DNA of 64,000 nt from JBBQVS01 sp963792705. GTDB taxonomy: Bacteria; Chloroflexota; Ktedonobacteria; Ktedonobacterales; Ktedonobacteraceae. This document shows, in pieces, positions 54,675 through 63,576 of the stretch. Numbering within the stretch: position 1 is the first letter of the stretch; every line of letters starts with the position of its first letter. The notes beneath the pieces are model-generated. The model did not search any database. It saw nothing but the letters and a program-made list of their open reading frames with translations, and was not told where the DNA came from. Made by a program: the position numbers and the translations under genes. The stretch covers positions 558,001 through 622,000 of the forward strand of contig CAWBXD010000011.1 of NCBI GenBank assembly GCA_963792705.1, written 5' to 3'.

Positions 54675-56972
54675 CTAGTTTCGTGTAAGCAGGAGGTTTT
54701 TAAAGGCAACCTCTGTACCACTGAGATTTACGATCATGCCAACAGTACCGCTTGTGAGCGAGGCATCTTGTACCGTTGTTAGAACTTTGCCATTCACGGT
54801 AATGGTGAACTTCGCGCCATTCATAAATACCTTGACCGTGTTTGTGTTCTTTACGCCCTGTCCCTCATGAAACTCGCTCCCAAGCGGCTGATGCCAGAGC
54901 TTCGTCCAAGGTGCATTAGGAGTTGCAGCACCTTTGCTATCATCATACTTCCAGAACTGGTACTCGCCACTTTTACTATTGACGACTTCAAAACTATAGA
55001 AGGTGGTGATGGTTGCTTTACCTTTCATCTGTTGAGTGAAGCGCATAATCATGCCAAATGAGTTGTTCGGAGAAGTATCGTCTCCCTTGATCTCGTCCAT
55101 CGTCAATGTATAACCAAGAGCACCAGCGAATGGGGCGGATTGAAGTACTGTTGCGCGCCCGTTCTGACCTTGATCAGTAATATGATATGCGCCATTTTTA
55201 AATGCATACACACTTGCAGGAGAGGTTAACCAGTTGTTCGTATTTGTACTTAACGGGTCATCTAAGATCACATTCGCACGTACAGTCGCGGTAGCTTGAG
55301 CCAATGCTGTCGCGTTCACATTTGGTGTCCCCATTGTCACAGGCTGACTTGTCGTCTTGAGCTTTGTCGTTGAACCGGAATGAGTACGCACAAACCAGAA
55401 TGTACTTACGGTTCCAACCAGTAGCAGCAACACAAGAGCTATCGAAGCGGCTGTAATCCATGCTTTAGATTTCTTTTCAAACTCAGGCTCGATTGGAGGC
55501 AATTGCACGGTAGACACAGAAGGAAGCAAACCTGTCATATACCGACCGGGCTGACCAGCGACAGGGACTTGCACAATCTTCAGTGGAGCAGTTAGCTTCA
55601 CCGTATTTGTTGATTTTTCTGGAACAGTGAGTGCTCCGGTATTGAGTGCTGGCGACATTTGCTGCACAGCATCAAATTGGTTAGCAGACGGAACACGTAT
55701 GCTATCAGTGGATGGAGCGGTCATTGTTTGGGTTGATGGTGCCGAATGTGCTCCCGTTACACCCATCTCATCGCTCTCTACCATGTCTGCTGTTCCCGTT
55801 GCCATCTGTGGGAACTTGCCTGTACGCGATAGGAGACCATTAGGACGGTCTGACTTTGCGGCTGGTATCGAGCCTGTAGTAACCGAGGGAAGCATCCCTG
55901 TTGGGCGTTGTAAAAGACCCCCACCATTCCCTTGCCTGTAAGAGGGAAACAATCCTGTTGGGTGCCCTTGCGCGTTATTGCCAACTTTTACGGTTCCAAA
56001 TGTTGAGACGGCTCCCGTTTGTGGTGCTATTTCAAATGCGGCTTGTGGTGTAAGAAGGCGTGCGGCTGTCGCACCGTTCAAAGCCGCGTTTGCGCCTTCA
56101 CCTAATGGGATACCAGTGCCAACAAGAGCATTGCGAAACGCTTGAGCCAAAGCCTGGACATTTGCGTATCTGTCGGATGGTTGTTTTGCTAACGCGCGAA
56201 GGATGACGCTTTCGGCTCTTATTGGAAGGTCTGGACGCAACAGGTGTGGTGATGGGGGTGGAACGTTTAAATGTTGCGAGGCAATCTGCATTGGGGTTTC
56301 GCCCTGAAATGGTGTTGTTCCTGTTATCATTTGGTAGAGGATGACGCCGAGCGAATAGAGATCGGAGCGTCCATCGACGCTTTCACCAATAACCTGCTCT
56401 GGCGACATGTAATCAGGAGTGCCAACAGGTGCCCCCTCGCCAGTAAGTCGTGCCTGTGTTGTTTGGCCTTCAGAAATAATTTTGACCAGACCGAAGTCTG
56501 TAAGTAAGAGGCGACCTTCAGGAGTCATTAAAATATTAGCAGGTTTGATGTCTCTATGAATGACACCGCGTGAATGTGCAAAATCAAGGGCGGTTGCCAT
56601 TTGATCTAAATAATTTACCACTTTTGCTAGCGGCATTGGACACTCACGCTCCATCTCATCGCGCAGTGTGCCACCACTAATATATGGCATCACGAGATAG
56701 GCTAAATTATCGCGCTCTCCATACTCGTGAACGGGCATGATATTAGGATGTTCAAGAGATGCGGCGGCATCAGTTTCACGACGGAAGCGTTCCAGAAAAG
56801 CGGCAAGTTGGGTAGGGGTTAAAGACGCCATTGGCAACAACACTTTGACAGCAACTTGGCGGCGAGGACGTGATTGTTGTGCCAGAAAAACTGCTCCCAT
56901 GCCACCCTGTCCTATCAATCGTTGCAGTGTACAGGTGCCGAGCACCGTTCCAATCAATGCTTGTGCGTTCAT
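54675..56972 (-). CDS. Ser/Thr protein kinase with extracellular ConA-like domain, copy 1
   Basis: 765 residues from the ATG at 56972 (GAGGG site). Same architecture as its neighbour: kinase core with Lys43, HRD 139-141 and DFG 159-161; Pro/Gly-rich linker with repeated TG-L/M-x-P motifs (GLFPSYRQG, TGMLPSV, TGKFPQM); membrane helix near 560-580 (AASIALVLLLLVGTVSTFWF); outer domain from about 600 (ILDDPLSTNTNNWLTSP, GSEFHEGQG, SLTSGTVGMIVNL). The two kinases are nearly identical in the catalytic domain but differ in linker and outer domain, so they may sense different ligands and share targets. Confidence 0.85.
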   Translation of the reverse strand: MNAQALIGTVLGTCTLQRLIGQGGMGAVFLAQQSRPRRQVAVKVLLPMASLTPTQLAAFLERFRRETDAAASLEHPNIMPVHEYGERDNLAYLVMPYISGGTLRDEMERECPMPLAKVVNYLDQMATALDFAHSRGVIHRDIKPANILMTPEGRLLLTDFGLVKIISEGQTTQARLTGEGAPVGTPDYMSPEQVIGESVDGRSDLYSLGVILYQMITGTTPFQGETPMQIASQHLNVPPPSPHLLRPDLPIRAESVILRALAKQPSDRYANVQALAQAFRNALVGTGIPLGEGANAALNGATAARLLTPQAAFEIAPQTGAVSTFGTVKVGNNAQGHPTGLFPSYRQGNGGGLLQRPTGMLPSVTTGSIPAAKSDRPNGLLSRTGKFPQMATGTADMVESDEMGVTGAHSAPSTQTMTAPSTDSIRVPSANQFDAVQQMSPALNTGALTVPEKSTNTVKLTAPLKIVQVPVAGQPGRYMTGLLPSVSTVQLPPIEPEFEKKSKAWITAASIALVLLLLVGTVSTFWFVRTHSGSTTKLKTTSQPVTMGTPNVNATALAQATATVRANVILDDPLSTNTNNWLTSPASVYAFKNGAYHITDQGQNGRATVLQSAPFAGALGYTLTMDEIKGDDTSPNNSFGMIMRFTQQMKGKATITTFYSFEVVNSKSGEYQFWKYDDSKGAATPNAPWTKLWHQPLGSEFHEGQGVKNTNTVKVFMNGAKFTITVNGKVLTTVQDASLTSGTVGMIVNLSGTEVAFKNLLLTRN

Positions 56973-57267
56973 GTATCCCTCTTCCTTACTGTGACGTTTC
57001 TTCGATTCTGATCTATTGCCAAACGGAAGCTCGTCCGTGATTATGCGTGCATATATCTCCAGCACATCCCTACCAACGTGTGTAATACTTCTTTCTGTGT
57101 CTACATCTTAGTCAACCAACGAGCTTCTGACAATGCATAAGCCCTTTTTCATGACCAAAGTAATGTCTAATGTAGGAGAAATGCGTGTATTCACACTCCT
57201 CTATGCAATGAACGGGAATACATTTCAATTTACGGATTAATAGGAAAGGTGGGGGGATGATGATAGA

Positions 57268-57310
57268 ACAGCGAACACGCCAGAGACGGAACTCTATGCG
57301 TGTTCGCTGT
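57268..57310. terminator. Terminator hairpin of the Ski2-like helicase gene
   Basis: ACAGCGAACACGC and GCGTGTTCGCTGT arms with a 17-base loop, 5 bases after the helicase stop codon on the reverse strand. Confidence 0.75.
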
Positions 57311-57314
57311 TTTG

Positions 57315-59870
57315 TTATACGGTTGGGTCGTTGAGGGTATCTGCGGGGTCCAGGTCTTCCTCGGCATCGAGTGGAACGATTTCGTCTTCGACCATCGCAA
57401 CCATTGAAGGGACGGTACGACTTTGTATGATAATACCATGTAAAAGCGAGGCCGATGCCTGTGCCAATAATGGACGGATACGTTCGAGCCGTGCGCGTTG
57501 TACCTTGAGTTGTTCGGCACGTTCACGCACGCTACGCTCGCTGACAACACTCTCAGTGTCATCGGGTGACATCTGCCGCCAGAGGTCACGAGCATCGAGC
57601 ACCTGACCAACGGCTGCTTGTACCTGTTGTAGCAGGTCAATGGTCTGGTTAATTGACATGAGCATATCACCTTCGGCAAGATCAATGCGGTTCATCAGAC
57701 CAGTGAGCGACATACCACGTGACCATGCGAGTGCAACACCGTGAAATTCAGGTGCAATGCCAGGAGTAAAGTTTATGCCAGCACGTTGCTCAACGCCGTT
57801 GATATGCTGAACGATATGCCAGAGTTGACGCCGCACCTGCACAAGTTTTTCGTGTACGATGTTGCGATTTTTCACACGTTTGTCGGTATTGAAGGTAAAC
57901 CAACTGCATACCTCAGCAAGCTCACTCACGGTCAACTCATCAAGGACGCCCTGCACAATGAGTTCGATGATGAGCGCGCCGACTGGGTGAAAGATACTAC
58001 GTAGCAAGCGGCCTTTGAGCGTAAGTTGCTCATCTGGTCCAATAAAGCCAAGGGCACGAAGGGCGAAGATTGTACCGTCTAATTCGGCTGCGCCTGCCCG
58101 ACTCAGGGGGAAGGCACCGATTTTTTCACGACGTTTTTCAAGGGCTAGCGCAGCTCCATCGGAAGCAGCACCTTTCTTTTTCTTGCCAGACTTTTTGGCC
58201 TTGTTATGCCGCGCTTCCAAGCGGTGCAATTCATTGAGTTCCCACAGCATGTAACGCTGATATTCACGTAAGCTTGAGGCACAGATACGGCGCAGATGTT
58301 GTACATCACCTGGCTTCCACAGGTTCAGCACGGAATTGTAGCGAATGACAAAGGCACTGGTGACAGGCAAGAGTTCGCCTGTGATACGCTGAAATGATGG
58401 CTCGAACGGTTCCCAAGGCGAGTATGGAATGATAGCGGAGCCATGTACGTCCATACCACGACGACCAGCACGTCCAGTGAGTTGCCGATACTCGTTGGGT
58501 GTTAAGAGACGCATCTCTTGTCCGTCAAATTTGCTTAGGCTACCCACGACAACAGTACGCGCAGGTAGGTTCACGCCTAGAGCAAGCGTATCTGTAGCAA
58601 ACACAGCACGTAGATAGCCACGCGCAAACAGTGTCTCTACCAGCACTTTTAAGCCAGGTAACAGACCTGCATGGTGGAAGGCGAGGCCACGCGGCAGCAA
58701 GCCTGTAAGCGAGATGACTTGTTGCAGGTTGCGGTCTTCTTTTGGCAGTTGCTCTAGCCAGATGTTAATCTCTTCTTTGATACGGGCCGTTTCTTCGGGT
58801 GTTGTAAAGTTGTGTAGGGAGGCACTCATAGCTGCCTCTTCCACAACGCGGCGTCCTGGTAAAAAGTAGAGACAGGGCAATAGGTCTGCATCGCGCAGAG
58901 CGGTCAGCACTTCGCCAGCGTCCGGGGCTTCGCGTTTTGGTTGACGTTTGGGCCTTTCTTGTACAGGTGCCCGCGAATTCTCTTCATCCTCATTTTTTGC
59001 CGCACGTCGGGCATCTTGCCGACCATTTTTGCCACCCCTACGTGGATTATACTCTTCTTCGTCCTCATCATCGTCATCGTAGGTGTAAACTCGGCTTCGA
59101 TTTAAGGTTTGTGCCATCTTTGCCTCGCCACCTATATTAGGAAATTTTTCGATACGGTTCCCATTGGCGTCCTGTACAAGGTGCAGTTTACCATCCAGGA
59201 AGTAGTAGTGTTCCAGAGGGACAGCACGCTGCTCATGTGTGACGAGGACGATAGGTCGATGAACACGGCTAATCCAGTTTGCCAGGTCCTCGGCATTGCT
59301 TACGGTTGCGGACAGGCCGACGAGTTGAACATGTTGCGGTGAGCAGATGATGGCTTCTTCCCATACGGGGCCGCGTTCAATGTCGCTGAGATAGTGCAGT
59401 TCATCAAAGACGACAAAGCCTACATCCGTTAAGGAGGAGGAGAGACCAAAGCGTTCTCCGCCCTCTTCTAAAAGCATGTTACGATAGACTTCGGTGGTCA
59501 TAATGACGATGGAGGCACGACTGTGCTCGACGATATCGCCAGTCACAAGGCCAACGGTATCGGAGCCATATGCATCGCGCAGGTCACGGTACTTCTGATT
59601 TGAGAGTGCTTTAAGTGGTGTAGTATAGATGACGCGCTGGCCTCGCTGCTGTGCGAGCCAGATGGCGTATTCGGCAACAAGTGTTTTGCCAGTACCGGTT
59701 GGAGCTGCCACCATTACGGACTGATCATCGGCAAGATGAGCAATCGCTTCAAGTTGGAATGGGTCAATAGGGAAAGGATAGCGCGCCTTAAATGTCTCAA
59801 TGCTATCCAATGCCGCTTGGTTTTCAAGTATTTCTGGGGTCTCTTGCCCGACCACTACGTATTCGTTCAT
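57315..59870 (-). CDS. Ski2/Mtr4-like DEAD/DEAH helicase (HelY type)
   Basis: 851 residues. N-terminal Q-motif region PFPIDPFQLEAIAHL, motif I APTGTGKTLVAEYA, motif II DELH (VVFDELHYLSD), motif III GLSATVSNAEDL, motif VI QLTGRAGRRGMD. This is the Ski2-like RNA helicase set as in actinobacterial HelY. A highly charged insert of about 70 residues, including DDDDEDEEEYNPRRGGKNG, lies between the RecA-like domains near 270-320. The C-terminal third carries winged-helix and DSHCT-like helices. Probably an RNA-remodelling or decay helicase. It stands alone in its transcript. Confidence 0.85.
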   Translation of the reverse strand: MNEYVVVGQETPEILENQAALDSIETFKARYPFPIDPFQLEAIAHLADDQSVMVAAPTGTGKTLVAEYAIWLAQQRGQRVIYTTPLKALSNQKYRDLRDAYGSDTVGLVTGDIVEHSRASIVIMTTEVYRNMLLEEGGERFGLSSSLTDVGFVVFDELHYLSDIERGPVWEEAIICSPQHVQLVGLSATVSNAEDLANWISRVHRPIVLVTHEQRAVPLEHYYFLDGKLHLVQDANGNRIEKFPNIGGEAKMAQTLNRSRVYTYDDDDEDEEEYNPRRGGKNGRQDARRAAKNEDEENSRAPVQERPKRQPKREAPDAGEVLTALRDADLLPCLYFLPGRRVVEEAAMSASLHNFTTPEETARIKEEINIWLEQLPKEDRNLQQVISLTGLLPRGLAFHHAGLLPGLKVLVETLFARGYLRAVFATDTLALGVNLPARTVVVGSLSKFDGQEMRLLTPNEYRQLTGRAGRRGMDVHGSAIIPYSPWEPFEPSFQRITGELLPVTSAFVIRYNSVLNLWKPGDVQHLRRICASSLREYQRYMLWELNELHRLEARHNKAKKSGKKKKGAASDGAALALEKRREKIGAFPLSRAGAAELDGTIFALRALGFIGPDEQLTLKGRLLRSIFHPVGALIIELIVQGVLDELTVSELAEVCSWFTFNTDKRVKNRNIVHEKLVQVRRQLWHIVQHINGVEQRAGINFTPGIAPEFHGVALAWSRGMSLTGLMNRIDLAEGDMLMSINQTIDLLQQVQAAVGQVLDARDLWRQMSPDDTESVVSERSVRERAEQLKVQRARLERIRPLLAQASASLLHGIIIQSRTVPSMVAMVEDEIVPLDAEEDLDPADTLNDPTV

Positions 59871-60103
59871 GTGCTTTCTTGCTTGTATATTATTTGTACG
59901 ATGCTAGCGTTTTTCATTTCTCTCATTGTAACATGATTTGTGCGTATAAGCTATCTATTTTTCTTGGTTTCATTCTCGTTGTTTTGCTCGTATGTAAGTA
60001 CTTATTCATGGTTATTACCATCATTACTGTTATTACCACCGTTACTGCTTTGAGATAAGGTTGAGGAAAAACAACGCCTGGAGGGAGGCACTACGAAATG
60101 CCG

Positions 60104-60216
60104 GTAGGGACCGATTGATCGCGTCCGGGGGGCGGGAAGGGCAACGTGTCGGCAACGATTCTGTGCGGCAACGTGTGCCCATCCTCGCCCCCTGGACACG
60201 ATCAATCGGTCCCTAC
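60104..60216. repeat. MITE-like inverted repeat with long GC-rich loop
   Basis: Arms GTAGGGACCGATTGATCGCG (60104) and the inverse ending at 60216. The centre is a GC-rich palindromic stretch (GGGGGGCG...CGCCCCCT) holding GGCAACGTGT twice. The rest of the gap from 59871 to 60330 holds AT-rich sequence and a terminator. Confidence 0.8.
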
Positions 60217-60240
60217 CAAACATCCCTTCGTTTCTTCCAA

Positions 60241-60289
60241 AAGAACCTACTGTTGAAAGGGAATATGCTTTCCCCTCGTAAGGTTCTTT
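60241..60289. terminator. Imperfect hairpin downstream of the threonine dehydratase gene
   Basis: AAGAACCTAC and GTAAGGTTCTT arms with one bulge and a partly paired inside (GAAAGGG/CTTTCCCC). It lies about 40 bases after the dehydratase stop codon on the reverse strand. Confidence 0.5.
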
Positions 60290-60330
60290 AAGCACAGGTA
60301 TATTTGAGAAAAGAGGGGAAAGCAAGATAC

Positions 60331-61293
60331 TTAGTGGACAACGGCTAGAGCGCGCCTCAAGTGTTCTAGCGAGATGTTGCCGCCAGAGCAGACAATCCCT
60401 ACCTTCTTGCCACGCAATTGCTCACGCCTGGAATACGCTCCCGCGAGTGGCGCAGAACCTGCTGATTCGGCTAATGTATGCGCTCGCTCGATCATCCAGA
60501 CCATTGCCTGTAATATCTGTTCTTCGCTGACCAAGAGGAAATCATCGAGTTTGTCCCATAGAATAGCTTGTGGCAATTCAAAGGCACTACCTGTCGCTAG
60601 ACCATCAGCGAAAGTATGGTTTGGGGCGTTCAACAGCTTGTGCTGCTTCCACGAAAGATAAGCTGCTGAGGATGCCTCAGCCTGTACGCCGATGACCTGG
60701 ATTTGTGGGTTGATGGCTTTGGCAACGATACATGCACCGGCCGCACCACTACCACCGCCGATGGCAACAAGAATAACGTCTATCTCTGGCTCATCTTCAA
60801 GCATTTCGAGAATGCCCGTCGCCACGCCTGCGATCAAGAGCGGCTCGTTACCGGAGTGGATGTAGCGATAGCCGTGTTCATGCGCGAGTTGTTCACAGTA
60901 GTGCTTTGCCTCATCATAGTTGGCACCGTGAAAAATGACATCGGCACCCATGCCCTGCATCGCGGCAACTTTGCCAGGGTTCGCCCCCTCTGGCACTACG
61001 ATGCGCGCCTTGACGCCAAAGAGTCGCGCCCCATATGCGACCGACTGTCCATGATTTCCTGTCGAGGCCGCGATGACGCCACGCTCACGTTCGTCCGCGC
61101 TCATTTGCGAGACAAGGTTTACGCCGCCACGGACCTTGAACGCTCCAACGGGATGGTAGTTTTCGTGCTTGACATAGACAGACGTACCCAGCAGATCGTT
61201 GATGGCGGGATATGAGTAGAGCGGAGTGCGCTGTAAATAAGGGCGAATCTGTCTCTGTGCCAGCAACACGTCTTGGAATTGTGGAATATACAT
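60331..61293 (-). CDS. Threonine/serine dehydratase (PLP fold type II)
   Basis: 320 residues. The PLP lysine is Lys53 in KHENYHPVGAFKVRGGVN; ASTGNHGQSVAYGARL binds the substrate carboxylate; AIGGGSGAAGA is the glycine loop holding PLP phosphate. It deaminates L-threonine to 2-oxobutanoate (or serine to pyruvate) in the cytoplasm. There is no regulatory ACT domain, so it is the catabolic, short type; serine racemase activity is an alternative. The ribosome-binding site is weak (AGAGAAC). Confidence 0.88.
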   Translation of the reverse strand: MYIPQFQDVLLAQRQIRPYLQRTPLYSYPAINDLLGTSVYVKHENYHPVGAFKVRGGVNLVSQMSADERERGVIAASTGNHGQSVAYGARLFGVKARIVVPEGANPGKVAAMQGMGADVIFHGANYDEAKHYCEQLAHEHGYRYIHSGNEPLLIAGVATGILEMLEDEPEIDVILVAIGGGSGAAGACIVAKAINPQIQVIGVQAEASSAAYLSWKQHKLLNAPNHTFADGLATGSAFELPQAILWDKLDDFLLVSEEQILQAMVWMIERAHTLAESAGSAPLAGAYSRREQLRGKKVGIVCSGGNISLEHLRRALAVVH

Positions 61294-61505
61294 GGTGCAG
61301 TGTTCTCTTTCTTTTTACCTCATGCTTCATACTTGTACGTGGATTATAGACAAAGTATACTACGCAGAGTAAGGAGTGGTTGGAAATGTTTGACGAATTT
61401 CTAGAACAAGACATAATAGTGTAAGCTGTTGAAAATACAAAGTCGTCTTTGCCTTTTGGGTAAAGTACTACTAACCTTCCGATAAATGCTTTCTCCTTCT
61501 CAACC

Positions 61506-61514
61506 TGCTATAAT
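61506..61514 (+). promoter_or_regulatory. Extended -10 promoter of the ABC operon
   Basis: TGCTATAAT, 44 bases before the ATPase start, has the TG-N extension of an extended -10 element. No good -35 is present (closest TGCTTT at 61487). Confidence 0.5.
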
Positions 61515-61558
61515 CTACAACTGCAATAAAAGCCATCTATAAAAAAGGAACTACTACT

Positions 61559-62488
61559 ATGCAACCAATCATTGAATGTGTAGACCTCACAAAAGCATAC
61601 GGGTCGCGTAGTACAGCACTCAACAACCTCACACTGACAATTTCTCAAGGGGCCTCGTTTGGTCTTCTAGGTGAGAATGGGGCAGGGAAGTCCACGTTGG
61701 TACGGATGATTATGGGCTTTATTTTTCCTACGTCGGGACGGATTCGGGTGTTTGGTGAGGAGCGGGTTGCGCTGACACATCCGAGGATTGGTTATGTGCA
61801 TGAGCGACCCATTTTTGAGATGCGCTTTACGGGACGCGCTTATCTAGCATATCTTGGCGAACTTTCGGGATTGTGGGAGGATGAGAGCCGTTCACGGATA
61901 CAGACGTTGCTGGAACAGGTCAACTTACATGAGGCGGCCGACCGCAATATTGGTACGTACTCGAAGGGGATGTTGCAACGGTTGGCGATTGCACAGGCGT
62001 TGTTGACCAATCCTGAATTGCTGATTTTGGATGAGCCGACGAGTGGGCTGGACCCGCGTAGTCAGTGGGAGGTACGGCAGATTGTGGCGGGGCTACGGAA
62101 AGAGGGCAAGACGATTTTGTTGTGCTCACACTATCTGTCCGAGGTAGAGGCTTTATGTGACTCCGTATGTATTCTGCGACGTGGGCAACTCATCTTGAGT
62201 GGAACAGTGGCGGATCTGTTGCATTCACAGGGGATTGTCGAGATTGTGCTGGCACATGACCAGAATGCGGACAAGATTGTGACACAGTTAGGCATTACAG
62301 AGCATGTGATAGAGACGCAGGGCAATGTGTTACGCATGGTGGATACCGAACAGGCGAATGTGCTGGCGCGCCTTGTTCAGACAAATATTGCGATTATGTC
62401 GCTGACACCTGTGAACCGCACGTTGGAAGAGGTGTATGTGCGAACGACACAGGCGAGCGATAATGCTGCGGCTCTACAAACATTGTAG
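61559..62488 (+). CDS. ABC transporter ATP-binding protein
   Basis: 309 residues. Walker A GENGAGKSTLVRM, signature YSKGMLQRLAIAQAL, Walker B LLILDEPTSGLDPRSQ, switch His in LLCSHYLSEVE. The C-terminal 90 residues form the accessory domain seen in drug/lipid exporters of the CcmA type. It powers the permease whose gene starts 15 bases past the stop codon. AGGA precedes the ATG. Confidence 0.9.
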   Translation: MQPIIECVDLTKAYGSRSTALNNLTLTISQGASFGLLGENGAGKSTLVRMIMGFIFPTSGRIRVFGEERVALTHPRIGYVHERPIFEMRFTGRAYLAYLGELSGLWEDESRSRIQTLLEQVNLHEAADRNIGTYSKGMLQRLAIAQALLTNPELLILDEPTSGLDPRSQWEVRQIVAGLRKEGKTILLCSHYLSEVEALCDSVCILRRGQLILSGTVADLLHSQGIVEIVLAHDQNADKIVTQLGITEHVIETQGNVLRMVDTEQANVLARLVQTNIAIMSLTPVNRTLEEVYVRTTQASDNAAALQTL

Positions 62489-62502
62489 TGAAGGAAGGAT
62501 AT

Positions 62503-63297
62503 ATGGATACAACTACAATTCAAACTCATACGTCGCCCAACACGTTTACACGATTTTGGCGGGTACCTACGTTAGTGGTGGCGCGTTTTACGTTGCGTAG
62601 CTATGTGAGAAGTGGCTGGATATTGGGCGATATTGTTTTTGTGTGGCTGGCCTATGCTATCTTTTATTTAGAGTTTGGGGGCAATGTCTCATACTTCTTT
62701 GGCACGGCTGGTGAGGCTTTAGGGGTGTTGTCTGTTTTGAGTGCCATTGTGATGACGCAAAGGGCGATGAGCGCAAGAGTGTATTTGCCCTTGGCACGAC
62801 TTACGTCACGCTCGGCGTATGTGCGCGGTGTTATCCTTGCCGCAAGTGTGCTACGCGTTCCTGCGTTTTTGCTGTTAATGATTTTAGCGATGAGCTTTCA
62901 TCAATATAGTCCACCTGCATGCAATCCTACGTGTATCGCTGATGCGACATTTAGTGGTATGACAATTGGGGGAATAGGGTTGCTGGTTAATTGTTGTATT
63001 CTTGTTGCGTTAACGGTAGTGCTGTCGATACCAGTGGCGACACGGCGTATACAAATTATTTTTCTCGCGTGGCTTGCGCTGGTGTTGTACACAAACACGA
63101 GCGATAATATTGTAGCGACATATTTTTCTTGGGTGCGTATTCCACTTGCTCCTCTAGCTGTCTGTTACAATCTTGGTACAACGGGGATTGTTGGGTGGTA
63201 TAATTTTGCGATGTTTGTTGCGGCGATAGGGTATGTTGTTGGACTGACTGTGTTAGCAGAATTTTTGTTACGTAAGCGCGATTTGATTCTTCTGTAG
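62503..63297 (+). CDS. ABC-2 type permease
   Basis: 264 residues from the ATG at 62503 (AAGGAAGGAT upstream), with about six membrane helices (ILGDIVFVWLAYAIFYL and others). Partner of the preceding ATPase. No ECF or periplasmic protein nearby, so an exporter is likely. Its TAG stop codon lies within GTAGGGACC, the first bases of a MITE-like repeat, suggesting that the repeat end defines the protein's C-terminus. Confidence 0.8.
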   Translation: MDTTTIQTHTSPNTFTRFWRVPTLVVARFTLRSYVRSGWILGDIVFVWLAYAIFYLEFGGNVSYFFGTAGEALGVLSVLSAIVMTQRAMSARVYLPLARLTSRSAYVRGVILAASVLRVPAFLLLMILAMSFHQYSPPACNPTCIADATFSGMTIGGIGLLVNCCILVALTVVLSIPVATRRIQIIFLAWLALVLYTNTSDNIVATYFSWVRIPLAPLAVCYNLGTTGIVGWYNFAMFVAAIGYVVGLTVLAEFLLRKRDLILL

Positions 63298-63549
63298 GGA
63301 CCGATTCATCGCGTCCTGGTCCCCTAATCAACCAGGTCACAAAGAATGACGAATATTTCGACACCTTGCCGACATTCATGGTTGGCACAAGAACGCGATT
63401 ATGCTGTTTTACCAAATAATCAGGATATGGTGCCTGTAGGGACCGATTTATCACGTCCTTCTCGGCCGTTGATTGCCACGAGGACGTGATAAATCGGTCC
63501 CTACAGCTATCCCTACTAATTTGTAAAACACCATCATCGGTCTCTACAG
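63294..63549. repeat. Composite of nested GTAGGGACC repeats
   Basis: A first copy begins at 63294 and is interrupted after GAACGCGAT. A perfect second copy of the ATCACGTCC subtype occupies 63436-63504, and the displaced right arm (CATCATCGGTCTCTAC) ends near 63548. The layout repeats that at 48314. Confidence 0.75.
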
Positions 63550-63576
63550 ATATTTATGTTAATTGGTTAAAACACA

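Noticed and set aside
57741..58254. Plus-strand frames inside the Ski2-like helicase gene
   Set aside because: They are shadows of the reverse-strand gene with no ribosome-binding site or family features.
60005..60055. ATTACC/GTTACTG short tandem pattern as a repeat array
   Set aside because: Only three imperfect units; likely low-complexity AT-rich sequence.
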